In this document: one piece after another, positions 19,189-30,304 of the stretch
How the letters are laid out: the number at the start of each line of letters is the position of its first letter
Numbering within the stretch: the stretch's first letter is position 1
From: Gonapodya prolifera JEL478
Lineage: Eukaryota; Monoblepharomycota; Monoblepharidomycetes; Monoblepharidales; Gonapodyaceae
Direction: 5' to 3'
Assembly (NCBI GenBank): GCA_001574975.1
Contig: KQ965767.1
Coordinates: 88,243-152,242 of the forward strand
DNA length: 64,000 bases
Translations under genes and position numbers: made by a program
The notes under the pieces: model-generated
Told to the model about the DNA's origin: nothing
Seen by the model: the letters and a program-made list of their open reading frames with translations, nothing else
The model's database searches: none

Positions 19189-19425
19189 TTCGTTGGGGTT
19201 GGGATGTGTTTGGCCAAAGGTTGGCCCCCAGGAGTTATTATCTAATACCACATGAAACCATATGGATCCTAATCGCTATCTGATCCTTCCCAATATGGGA
19301 TCTTAAGCATTTGATTTCATAAGAGAAATACTTTTACAAAATACTTCAAATAAAGGTAGAGCCTTGCTCTGATCGTACCAAATTGGAAAATTTACTCCAC
19401 AGACTTTGCGCAAAAGTCAAGATCT

Positions 19426-19743
19426 ATGTCATTCTTTGTGCGATTGGTGCTATTGTTTGTGCTTTTGGATGGATTTCAAGCTTTGTCCTCCCATTGTGCG
19501 GTGTGGCGCCAAACAATACCGTGGACATTTCTCGGTTCAATTACCACGGCGGCTTCAATAAGGCTGTTTTCTATGACCGTTTCCTTAAATCATTTGAGAG
19601 GGGAGATTGAATGTTTCAATTGTACTATTGAAAGTGAGACCACGGGGGAAATGATAAGGAATATTGAGAGAATTCAAGAATATCTTGCCTATGGGGATTC
19701 GGATAAAATGTTTTTTTACATCATAGAACAAAAATCAAGTTAA
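19426..19743 (+). CDS. Small protein with N-terminal signal-like segment
   Basis: A 105-residue frame from the ATG at 19426. The first ~20 residues (MSFFVRLVLLFVLLDGFQAL) look like a signal peptide with a cleavage-type end around ALSSHC. The rest has three further cysteines in a pattern that could form disulfides (C near 24, CFNC near 62-65) and a helical tail. This suggests a small secreted protein. A competing frame from 19383 also carries a hydrophobic segment. I recognise no family. Confidence 0.35.
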   Translation: MSFFVRLVLLFVLLDGFQALSSHCAVWRQTIPWTFLGSITTAASIRLFSMTVSLNHLRGEIECFNCTIESETTGEMIRNIERIQEYLAYGDSDKMFFYIIEQKSS

Positions 19744-19847
19744 CTTGAATATTGATGGATGAATATTTGTGAATCGTCAAAAATTAAATGCCAGAAAGCT
19801 CTTCTGTAAATTCATCTTCAATTTTGGCAATATCCTTTCTTTTCTCT

Positions 19848-20318
19848 TCAATGATGTGCATTTCTCTGAGGCCCCAGGATTTTGTTCATCATGAAAATGT
19901 TGAATTCGTCATATGTTTTGCAGAAGGTTCCGGAGGCTCGGCCTTCAACACTCAGATCACCAAAAACGGTACACCCCCAGGGTGTCAAAGAAAACCTCAT
20001 TGGAGGATGGAGTGCTAGACGAATCATCATCCTTTGATCAGTCTTTTGGAGTTCTGACCACTGACATAAACTGATTGCATTGAGTTTTGTTGCTAGGGGC
20101 TGATGATCTTTCTGAATCCATTTCTGAATATCAAAAATAGCAGACTCCTTGGCATTCTTTTCTGCATTATCAGCACGCAAGCGTTCTTGATCAAATTTAC
20201 GATTAGCTGAAACGACTTGGTAAAACCCAATTCCATATCCTAGTGTTGTCCCAAAGCTGAAGATACCAATTGATGTCCTCATGAGCCTTTTGGAGAAAGT
20301 AACAGAAAATATTTCCAA
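19848..20318 (-). CDS. Single-pass membrane protein of unknown family
   Basis: A 156-residue frame from the ATG at 20318. A hydrophobic stretch at about residues 17-36 (IGIFSFGTTLGYGIGFYQVV) is a likely membrane segment. A charged helical segment follows (RKFDQERLRADNAEKNAKES). The rest has no known motif. It is divergent from the coiled-coil gene that starts at 20336, only 17 nt away, so the two could share a promoter. Confidence 0.4.
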   Translation of the reverse strand: MEIFSVTFSKRLMRTSIGIFSFGTTLGYGIGFYQVVSANRKFDQERLRADNAEKNAKESAIFDIQKWIQKDHQPLATKLNAISLCQWSELQKTDQRMMIRLALHPPMRFSLTPWGCTVFGDLSVEGRASGTFCKTYDEFNIFMMNKILGPQRNAHH

Positions 20319-20335
20319 ATAATAAATTCAAGACA

Positions 20336-21103
20336 ATGGAACAACACAACACTTGGCAAGTAATTGAGGATATTTGTCAGGGATTAAATGTCTCGCTCAC
20401 ACCAAAGGATAGTGAAGAGTTTGATGTCTATTCCATATTCCAAGAAGGAGATCTTCTTGCTTACCCGATCCAAGGCAATGGTGAACTCGGTGCTTGGCAT
20501 TTCATGCTCCACGCTGGAATTGATGATCAGTGTAAACAACAACTGCGAAGACTGCCTGATCGTGAAAATTTCCGCAATATTTTTCATCAAATCTTCTACA
20601 ATGGATCCAAAAGACTTGATCATTGCTGATTTGCAGCGGAAGCTGAGAGAATCTGAGCAGAGGGTGTTGGCAGCCGAACAAGAAGCGGCTCAAGCCAAGC
20701 AGGAAGCATCTGAAGCCAACCAGGAAGCATTTGAAGCCAAACAGGAAGCATTTCAAGCCAAGCAGGAAGCATCTGAAGCAAAGGAGAAGGCCATAAAGGC
20801 TGAAAATAGAGCGTATGTGATGTTTTTGTTGCACCATAGACCAATCTTGATGAGACATCATGGCTCGTGCGCTGATCAACATCGTCATTTCCCTGTAGTG
20901 ACGATGTGATTGCGTGGAATTCTCTCAACGTTCTCAGATCCAAGGGATTTACAAATGCCAACACTGCAATTGTCTACCCCATATTTTATCAAAATGGCGA
21001 AATCCGTGTGAAGAATGCGTTTGAAAATATGTGTGGATACATTCAAAGTGACAAGGGAAAGCAAATAGATGTTCGAGTTGAACATGGTGTAATATTTGTG
21101 TAG
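20336..21103 (+). CDS. Coiled-coil protein, copy 1 of a duplicated local family
   Basis: Two coding blocks are visible. The second starts with MDPKDLIIADLQRKLRESEQ at 20600 and continues as Gln/Glu/Ala-rich repeats (AKQEASEA, AKQEAFQA), a long coiled coil. A phase-2 donor in AGAGC|GTATGTG near 20813 pairs with an acceptor CCCTGTAG at 20899 and restores the frame to DDVIAWNSLNVLRSKGF and an end in VRVEHGVIFV at 21103. The block before it (20336-20629, MEQHNTWQVIEDICQGLNVS) is open in another frame and may be an upstream exon. The family is unknown. A second copy with DLIIADLQRK and a similar C-terminus lies at 24,258-24,690. Confidence 0.5.
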
Positions 21104-21294
21104 TTTGTAGTTTCGAAATCAAAATCAAGAACAAAATTTTGTGTGAATCAAAACAGGGTCCATGTAAATGGTGATGGCAAAAAAAGAAAGAGAATAATTC
21201 CAATTCCAAAAAACCAACTCCTTTGTCTGGCTCAATTTTTGTTCTTTTCTTCACTCCTCTTTTACTTCGGCCAACCACATCCAACCTTCCCAAA

Positions 21295-23847
21295 ATGCCC
21301 TCCACTGCCCCAGGACCGCGTATTCTTGACGAAGTGACCGCGGAAATCGCCCGAAATAACTCTGGTGAGCGTACTGATGGCAGGGATGCCATGACAATGC
21401 CCGTCAATCGATTCCCTTCCCTTAACGGCAATCTTTCGAGGAGTCGCGTTGGAAAAGTAAAGCTGACAAAGATTCCAGAGGCGTGGGAGATTGACATAAA
21501 GGATGTGGAATGTTCTTGGGATGACAGCTGTCGCATTGGAATGGGCGGTTATGGAATTGTTTATTGCGGAAAGTGGAAAAAAACCTCGGTTGCTCTGAAA
21601 ATGATTGTTGCCATTCCGGATCCCTATGTAACTATGGTGAGTTTGTCAAGAGCTTGAGGATACTGTAAATAGTTTTCGTCAGTTATGACACTCAGGAAGT
21701 AGAACGTGAAGCTCGTCTTTCGTATATTCTTGAGTCACCACACGTCCTCCCTTTTTACGGCATTTGTCACAAACAAGGCAAGATCTTCTTTGTTTCTCCT
21801 TATGCGGAGAATGGAGATGCTAGGGAGTACTTGAAAAAGCTGGAATCAGAGGGGGCTTCAGATGTGGAGATGGAAAGGGAAACGACGTGGATTGTGAGTT
21901 TTTAATTTGATTATTGTTTGACAAGGATCACATCAACATTCTTTGTTCCAATTTTACTTTTAGCTGTTTGACTGTGCGCGAGGACTAAAGTATTTGCATG
22001 ATAGCAATATCATCCACTTGGACGTGAAACCAGGGAATATATTGGTCGACAAATGGAAGCGTGGAATGGTCTCGGATTTTGGAGCAACCATTGTCAATGA
22101 ATTGGGAGGCGAGGATCATACTGGAGGAACACCGGCTTACATGGCTCCTGAACGTATCAGAAGAGAGGTTCTAACTGAAAAGGCAGATGTCTATTCTTTT
22201 GGAATAAGTCTATTTGCGGTGAGGAGTTACTCTGCTTATCTGGATGCCATATTTGACATGAAATTCAAGTTATGGTTTCTATGTCGACCTTACGGAGACG
22301 TACTAGAAAATGTTGACTTGCATGAAATTGTATTCTACAGCCGACGGCCAATACTTCCAACATCCCGCAATATGCCAGAGGAAATTAAGAGTTTGATGAT
22401 TCAATGCTGGAATCAGAATCCTGAGAATAGACCCAGTATGGCTGTTGTTGTGGACATCTTGGCAAAGCACATTAGGTGAGGACATACAATTCTAGCTTAT
22501 TCGTGCTAGGTATTAAATTGCTTTGTGATAGCCCTGAATCTCACCGCCCAAAGCGGAGAATGGTTTATATTCTTGAAAAGGACCACAACCCTCCAACTGT
22601 TGTAAATCCCCAAGCACCGCGCCTCCTGGATACGCTCACCTTGCAAATGACCTACAATACCCTTCTCCACAGTAGAGGTGACAATAAGGATGACCCGGTG
22701 GCATCCAAAAAACTAAGCATTGTTGAACTTAAGGACGAAATCCCACCCAAATGGAAGCTCAATATAGAGGATGTGATGTGCACCTGGGATGAAAGCTCCT
22801 TTCTTGGAAAAGGTGGATTTGGAGATGTTTATCAAGGAAAATGGCTAGGAATTCCAGTTGCATTGAAGTTAATGAAGATAGAGTCAACTCTATCTTCAAG
22901 TCAGGTGCGTTTCACAAATTGCTAACAAGGATTCGAGTTTACATTTGCTTTCAAGGCGTTCAAAGATGAAGCTCTTGTTTGGTACAATGTGATGTCCCCA
23001 CACGTCCTTCCATTTTATGGAATATCAGAAACAAGTGACAAAAGCATATTCGTATCACCATTGATGGAGAATGGCAATGTCAGAGTTTACCTTCAAAACC
23101 TTAAAGACTCGGGGGCTTCAGAGGAGAAAGTTCATACCGAATCGTTGTGGATTGTAAGTCATCAACATGTATCATTCAAAACTATCCTCCGGCATACTGA
23201 ATTATGAACATCAAAGATCTTTGACATTGCTCGGGGGTTAAAATATCTCCATGATCAAAAGATCCTCCATTTGGATGTTAAACCAGCAAACGTTTTAGTC
23301 GACAAGTGGTGCCATGCGATGGTTGCGGATTTTGGGACCTCCATAGTGCATCTATTGGATGGGAAAGATCACGGGCTTGGATCAAAGGTCTATATGTCAC
23401 CAGAACGTTTAAGAAGTGAGCCTCCAACACCAGCAGCTGATGTTTATGCCTTTGGAATTCCAATTTCACTTTTTGAGGTAGACTTTTACTATTTTCGTTT
23501 TGAATGCACTAAAATGAAATGAACACACCACCACCTATTTAGTTGCTTTTTTTGCGTGATCCTTACGGCCCTTTTCCAGATGAGGATGACCTTGATCAAG
23601 TGGTGAACGGTACAAAACGCCCAGAGATCCCGGAAAATTGTACTGTACTTTCAGAAATCCGAAATTTAATGTCCCAATGCTGGGATCCTCATCCACAAAA
23701 TCGACCAAGTGCTGACTGCATTGTGGAAATACTGGAACATCATATAGCGTAAGAAGACGCCCATTTCATAATGTTGTGCAAATTAACAACTGCTGATCAA
23801 ACAGACCAGAAACTAATCGGCCAAAACGAAGAATCAAGTACATTTAA
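21295..23847 (+). CDS. Tandem dual TKL-like kinase
   Basis: The ATG at 21295 (MPSTAPGPRILDEV) begins a first kinase domain: GMGGYGIVYCGKW, VALKMIV, IIHLDVKPGNILVDKW, VSDFGATIV, YMAPERI. Its last exon ends at 22474 in a phase-2 donor (ATTAG|GTGAGG). After a ~58-nt intron the frame resumes as PESHRPKRRMVYILEKD and runs on without a stop into a second kinase: GKGGFGDVYQGKW, VALKLMK, ILHLDVKPANVLVDKW, VADFGTSIV, YMSPERL. This ends with another phase-2 intron and a short PETNRPKRRIKYI tail, stop at 23847. Both domains keep the catalytic Lys, Asp and DFG motifs. Each domain is split by three short introns at matching places. It appears to be one gene made by duplicating a kinase unit; two separate genes cannot be excluded without transcripts. 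Confidence 0.75.
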
Positions 23848-24257
23848 TCAACTTTAATTTGAGATTATAGTTTGTTGAGATGGTTGTGAAGTAATTTGAT
23901 ATAATTGACTTCACTTCCTCGTATGCCCTGTCTTGTCTTTATGAATCGTCAAATCTGTATTTTCACACTTGCACAGAATGGTTTTACGACTCTCCTATAG
24001 TGAAAACTTGCACCTCCGCTGGATTCTTGATTCCCGTCCAAACACTAAGGACATTTCAAATCACAATGACATCTCAAAAGTAAATAGAGAGTCAATACAG
24101 GGCCCATTTCAATGCTGGTGGTAGAACGCGAAAGTGACATATTCAAGTCCATTTAACAACCCTCGGGTGGCATTTCTTGTTCTCGTCACACCTCCTTCTC
24201 AAACTCAGCAATAATACAAATCTCAAACTCTTCCACCGTTTCTCTCTGAAGTAATGG

Positions 24258-24690
24258 CATGGCAAAATTGATGAATAAGTTGCAGAATGCAGATTTTCCC
24301 AATGTGCTGCGAAACTTTGCAGAGTCACCGATCTTCACAATTTTCCAAAATGTTTTTATAAAACCTTGTAGAATTAATGCAAAAGATTTAATCATAGCAG
24401 ACTTGCAAAGGAAGCCGAATGGCGCCAGCAGAGCGCCGCTGAAGGGAAGGAAAATGTCGCTTACGTAGGAACTAGAGTGTTCGTTATGTTTCTTGCATCA
24501 TAGTCCTCTTTTTACACAAGGTCGTTCAATTAGTGATTCCAGAAAGGAACTATGGTATCTATTTCAAAAGGGATCTCCATGTGAAAGGCCCATTTTGACA
24601 TATGAGTGGTTACATTCCAAGAGGAGAAGGGAAGGAGGGAATCCAATTCAATTTTCGTTTCAAAGTGGCGTTGTGTTCATTGATTCTTGA
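24258..24690 (+). pseudogene. Coiled-coil protein, copy 2 of the local family (apparently decayed)
   Basis: Starts at an ATG at 24258 (MAKLMNKLQNADFPNVLRNF) and reaches AKDLIIADLQRK, matching copy 1 at 20,600. Just after this the coiled-coil-like continuation (KEAEWRQQSAAEGKE) is in the next frame, so a one-base change has probably disrupted the gene. The C-terminal exon after an acceptor at about 24540 encodes RKELWYLFQKG and ends with IQFSFQSGVVFIDS, similar to the end of copy 1 (GVIFV). The long Glu/Gln repeat of copy 1 is missing. The two copies flank the dual-kinase gene. Confidence 0.45.
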
Positions 24691-24699
24691 AAGTCAAAA

Positions 24700-26590
24700 T
24701 ATGAAATTTTTCATCCGGTAAAATAAATTTTCCCGACGACGACGAGGGAGAGACGGGGAGGTGATGTTCGTAACTGGGACACCCACCGTCTTGCTAGGTC
24801 CTCCTCGACCATTTGGTTTCATTTAGAAACTGCCCCGCCATTCTTCCTAGACTGGGAAACTCCTATCCCGACCAATAAACTACTTGTTTGCATTTGAACT
24901 GGAAATTTCGCGGAGGCCTGCTCTTGATTGACTTGCAGTCAAGTAAGGTAATGCAATGACTTTCTCCCGCCGAAATGGATCCGGAAATCACCAATCAGGG
25001 AGGCATTTCACTTTAGGAACTCATCCATCGGAGAGCGAATTCGTTGCTACAACATTGGGTACCGGTGAAGGCAGACATGCCATGTAACAGCTACCAATTA
25101 CATCGAACGTTCCAAAGCTCGAAGTTCGCAGTTTGAAAACCACAATGCCACCGTGACACTGTCCATTTTTCTTACGATCAACGTACCCATTGGGCGCCGC
25201 ATTGACCAACGACGCGTTCGAGAATGTCATGCGTAAAAAGTCAATAGGTACATTGGGTAGTCGCGCCAGCAACCGTCAATTGGTCCAAACAAGCACACGT
25301 GGTGGTGGAGATACCGCCATGTCGAATATGTCGTCCCCTTCCCTGAAACCAGCTCGAAAGTAACCGGGGGGAGGGAGACCAGGTACCGCCAATCGCAGAT
25401 ACGGTGGACGAAAAGATTGCAAAAGGTTTTTCTTGAACCTCCCAATACAAAAGACTCCGCACCGTTCATCGGACGAGACGGGAGTCTTACTTGAAGCGAA
25501 AGATTCAAGAAAACTCGGAAGGTGCAGGGGTGTATACTTGAGGTGGCCGGCAGCTCTTACTCGGTCCAAGGACGTCTCAAGAGCGCCGCCGCGTTTTGAC
25601 CAGCAGTGGAATCCAGAACACTGCCTGTTTAAGGTCACGATTGTCCGGGCCGACGAGTTGAAACATCACGACTCTCCTGGAGGCACTGCTCACCGACACT
25701 CTGACCAGCGCGCGCCAGGTGCCGGCGCGGAGTCTCTTCAGCGACCAGGCGCATCCTCAAAGACCCACCGCGTTTCGAACAGCAATGGAAACTAGAATAC
25801 TGCGTGTTTAAGGTCGTGGTTGTGGGGCCAAAACCGAGCCAAGCATCCGGCACGCTCGGCGCAGACGATGCAAGGCGAGAAAGACAAGCAACGAGTCGGA
25901 GAAGGGCAGGGGTTACAATTAAATAAGACGGTTGTTGTCCGCGAGAGGTCGACAGAGCGCCGTGTTCGACAAGACCAGTGGGTTTCCGGCTGTAAAAATC
26001 GAGGTGCCAGAAATGGAGAGTCCCATCGCACAGGGGTGTTGGAGTTGGAGCTGAGAGGGGGGTTGCGCTGCGATTCACCCGATTGGGCCGTGCAGCGTTG
26101 CTGGCCGTGAAGCTGAGGTGATGAGACCGGTGCGATGCTGTGAGGTGTCCAGAGACCCGGGCCTCTCCCCATGTTGACTACAAAAGTCTGTGGGGGGTCA
26201 CCCGTCCGCCACACGGCTTGGAAGCCTAGACAGTATCAAAGGTCAACGTGAACCCGCTCCAGGTGGGGAGCGTTCGTGTTTGGACTCTCGAACGCGGCGT
26301 CTCATCTGGGTGGTTTGAAGTGTTGAAAAACTGTTGTTTGGGTTGCAGCAACCGTGCCACGATTCACAGTTTCACAGCCAGCTTTTTCTTCCAGAACCGG
26401 CTCAAGATTCAATTCAACTGAATACTAACAAGAATCTTTAGCAAAGTTGTGGTTTCCTGTGCCGTGTCGTGCCTACTTCTTGCTGTCTCCTGACAAAACC
26501 AGGGCCGCCAGCTCACGAACCGGACGTACCAATCAACTTCCCCCTTGCCTTGAATGGCGACTAACACGGACCATTTGTAGCCTACAATGG
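24700..26590. other. Gene-poor transition from AT-rich to GC-richer sequence
   Basis: From about 24,720 the base composition changes to a higher GC content that holds to the end of the window. Only overlapping, non-conserved frames are seen on both strands here, none with a recognisable domain. A pair of diverged ~50-nt direct repeats lies near 25,588 and 25,768. I see no transposon ends or RNA gene. Confidence 0.5.
25588..25820 (+). repeat. Two diverged ~50-nt direct repeats
   Basis: 25,588-25,638 and 25,767-25,818 share a tract beginning CCGCGTTT and ending CTGTTTAAGGTC or GCGTGTTTAAGGTC, with about one change in six positions. The spacing is 180 nt. Their origin is unknown. Confidence 0.5.
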
Positions 26591-26796
26591 CCAAGATCTT
26601 CCGTATCCATATCAGTAACATAACAACTGGCAGTCAGTCAGAGAGAGGAGGGAGTGTGATGTATTGAAATGTCAAGAATGAAGCAATCTGATAATAAGCT
26701 AAAGTGAAAAATATCCAGTGAATAGTGTATGTGATTGGCTCTCGCATCGATCTTAATCGATGAGAACCTCGAGTCGACGTCGTATATAGCCCGCTC

Positions 26797-29519
26797 CTAC
26801 CCGCGCTCCAACCCTAAAAATTTGGGCATCAATCCATCCACCCCCTCATTGCCATTCGTAAACGGCAAATCAAGTGTTGGTTCTTCCGCCTCGGGCGCAA
26901 GCGCACGCCATCGTGCCCCAGCATGGTCGAGAATCAGCCCCCATTGCTGGTTGAGCTCCTCAACAGTCGACGAGCGCAATATGGCTGTGAAAAGGTGCTG
27001 CGCGAGGCGCACACGGGCTTTGATGGCACCTCGCAGTTAGTCTCGTTTAAAGCAGAATAAATCATCAATTGGCTCACCTGCAGCCATACTCCACGTCCCC
27101 TCGTGTTTTGACACCACTCTCAGTACGCTATTCATATAGTTTCCGGTACGATCGATGAGTGTTTGGAGTTTACTGTCGTGAACCGCCAACTCAACGTTGT
27201 TCGTCACATTGAATGACGCTGGTATCGTGAGGCTTCCACCCTCCCATCCTGATTCCAACAATGACGCAGTTTTCCCTCGCAAAAGTTCCTTGATGGTTAC
27301 ATAAAAGGGAAGAATCGCCATAGCCGCTGTGAGAGCAAATGTCAACGTGGAGTTCACCGACAAAATCGCCACGAAACCCACGGCTGGAATCCCACCCTCC
27401 CGGCACATAATCAAACACTTGCTCCAGCGAGTGCACCTTGGCCATCACTTCGAACACATCCAACGCTAGCTCAGCATGAGCCATGCACATTGTGAACATG
27501 GTCCCGTAAATCCATGCGTCAATGTTGGGAGGGGCGATCCCCGCAGGCCCGCTTTCGTACAACAGAACGTCTCGAAGCGCGCGCACAAAACTTGGTATTT
27601 TTGGTCGGGCGCCCTTGTTGGGCTCGTGGGCGGTGTGAGACAATGTGTCCAGAGGGATGGGAGACATCCAAAAGACCCAGAGGAGGTGATACTGTAGATA
27701 AAGCGTGAATGCCCATGGAGCTAGTACGATGAGTGGGTGGACGGCGGCAGCAGCAGTTGGAGGTGTCGTTAGGGCCGATTCCAATGAGTAGTGAACGGGT
27801 GGCGGTTTAGCTCCCACGGCTGTGTGCAGGCGCGCAAGCCACGTTGTAAGTGCGAGGATGATGTGGTCTGCAAGGACGCGGGCATGGGTAAGGGGGTTGG
27901 CGGAGGACTTGATCGTTTGAGAATCGAAAGGCAGGTGACTGGGTCGGGGTGTCAATGCAAGGGTGAAAATGCCGTTCACGAGACAGAACCGTCGCTGGAG
28001 TCATTGATATAGAACTTAGAGCAAGAAGTACCATGGTGCTGGTGATCATGATCATAAGGCAAGTAAGTACTCACGTATTCGTTCACTTTCTCGTAGCAGT
28101 AAACATAGAGAGCCATGGAGAAGGACCCGTAACCTAAAGCCGCCTGCAAGGCATCTTCCGGCTGCCATGCGATTGGGTTGAAGAAGTTATGGATCGTAGC
28201 TCTCCCAGGGACATACGGTGCCGAAAAAGACAGGGTGACCTCGACGGTGTCATCCTGCGTGAGGCGCCAGAGTTTTTCGTCGGTGGGACTGACGCATGTG
28301 GCACGCCAAATGTCAACACAAGCATTCATTGCGTGGGGGGGAATCGTGTGAGCTCACAGAGGGAGAATTCCAATGTCCTCAATCCTTCCAACTTTCCGAT
28401 TTCCACTTGCTCGGGCGATGATATGATCAAGCCATGTTGTATACCATGCAGTCCGTCGTACTTCCTCCTCAGCGACCCAATCACCCAGGGTTTGCGCCTG
28501 CACTCCGCTTTCTCCGTGTCGGAACGCTGCGTTTTGCTGCATGAGACTTTGCAAACTCGCCGTACACTCCGCCATGGCCGTGACAAACAAGTCCTTGTGG
28601 AGTCCTTGGCTGTGAGTGATAGCAATGTGGAGGAGCGTTTGAACGTGGTGAATACTGCTGCTTTGGGAGTTGACGACAGGGAGGAGCCGGTTCATGTACG
28701 ATGAGAGGGACTTTTGGTGCATTTTCCGAAACGTGTCATTGTCGTGGTAGAAAATGCCGACGGCCATCATGCTGCACCCAGATTTGTTAATTCCTCAGAG
28801 AAAGGGAAAAAACGTTCAACTGCAACTTATAGTTACCTCAAGATAAGTGTAATATTCATGCTCTTTGCACCAGTGTTGAAGTTTTGGGGGTGCATAAAGG
28901 AAAACCGAGATGCAAAACGTTTGAAATAGGTTTGTAGCAGCAGGTTGCATTCTTCGAAATCTGGCAACGGAGGAAGACCGTCAAAGACAGAGATCTCAAT
29001 GGTAGCTGGATTAGGCACTGGCGACACAAATGGGACCACTGTCGACGGGTTTGTCAACTGGAAAATTTCCGTACAACTGTCCCCACACTCCGAACTGCTG
29101 GTCCCCTCAGAGTTGGAGGCTGCCAAGAAGTGGTCGGAGCGTGATAAGCGAAAGTGGTGAGGCCTAGCGATATTCGAACGATCACCTTCGTTGTTGATTT
29201 TCTGTAAATGACCGAGCGTGCCGTTGTGGATTGTTGTTGTGCAGTAGTGTTGGGAGACGTGCCTGCAAAGCCTGGCACCATCGTCCGCCTTCTTTCGGGT
29301 CCCCTTCCTGGCTCCTCGATCTTTCGCCTCTCTCGACTTTGGCGGCGATGGCAGTCCCAAAGCTGCCTCGAGCGCCGCTATCCTGTCGGTCATTCTTGCC
29401 GAGATGCACATTTCGTAAAGGTTCGATCCAATGAACACACTCAGGCCTGGTCCTCACCTCGGGGGCCGTTTCGGTTCTCCATCGCGATTTTTCTTTCGCT
29501 CGCGATCTTGTGAGGGCAT
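26797..29519 (-). CDS. Fungal transcription-factor-like protein, copy 1
   Basis: Multi-exon gene from the ATG at 29519 (MPSQDRERKKNRDGEP), with a first donor GTGAGG at ~29,457. The next exon has MTDRIAALEAALGLPSPP, the coil that normally follows a Zn2Cys6 cluster. Downstream come ISVFDGLPPLPDFEECNLLL, FSFMHPQNF, YHDNDTFRKMHQKSLSSYM and WVAEEEVRRTAWYTTWLDHI, the hallmark of the fungal_trans middle homology region. The C-terminal half has FALTAAMAILPFYVTI and ends with LMPKFLGLERG at 26797. The role would be nuclear transcription regulation. A canonical Zn2Cys6 cluster is not visible; only the basic RKKNRDG stretch stands in its place. It may be on an exon I cannot see, or absent. A second, broken copy follows at 30,305-33,008. 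Confidence 0.6.
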
Positions 29520-30304
29520 CGTATTTTGGGGCGAATTTCGTTCAGCGTTTGTTGGAGAACAAATCGCTCGCAGGTATGTATGTACCCTGGAATCGGCTTC
29601 GCCACTGGATTTCCGCCACTCAAACGACATATGTTACTCCTTTATTCACAGTTTTATTGGAATTTATTCAAGTTTTTGAGAGAACGAGTTCTGGAACCAA
29701 TCAATCAATCTTGAGTAAATACAGACACTTGCGCCAACTTGACCACTCAGGTAACCCCTTTGAAGCGCCACCTCGGTCCATGTCGTTCTTGGCGATATCT
29801 TTCCTGCTTTTTTGGGTGTATTTGAGGGCCATTTCAGGCTAGTAATTGGACCAATGCGTTTGTTGGACTAACGCTGGTCACTGAATCACAACTCAGTCGT
29901 TCTAAGACGCATGCTGGGTTAGTGGTTGGGCGCATCTCAGTGATCGGAGAGGTGGCGAACCATTGCAGGAGAGAAGCAGCAGTCTTGACGAAGAGGATAG
30001 CAGAAAAAAGGTTATTTTTAGAAGTATGATCGCCTCGTCGCAGTCCCCGTGCGCACCCAACGCCGACCTTTCGCGCAGCTCAACTGCGCTGCCAAGTTCT
30101 TCCGTATCCATATATGCAACATAACAACTGCGAATACGGAGGTAGTGTGATACATGATAGGTGAGGTATGAAGCAATCTGTTATCTGATAACATGCTAAA
30201 GTGCCGAATGCCCAGTGAATTTTATTGTACATGGATGGCTCTCACATTGAACATTGAGTACGTGTCAAATTCCCGAAGGCTCGCGGGCTCCACTCCTATC
30301 CCAA

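Noticed and set aside
1-24700. The AT-rich left part as an integrated large DNA virus
   Set aside because: T5orf172, IS607-Fanzor, MYND and kinase genes would fit, but I find no capsid, packaging ATPase, DNA polymerase B or viral transcription factor, and most genes carry spliceosomal introns typical of the host.
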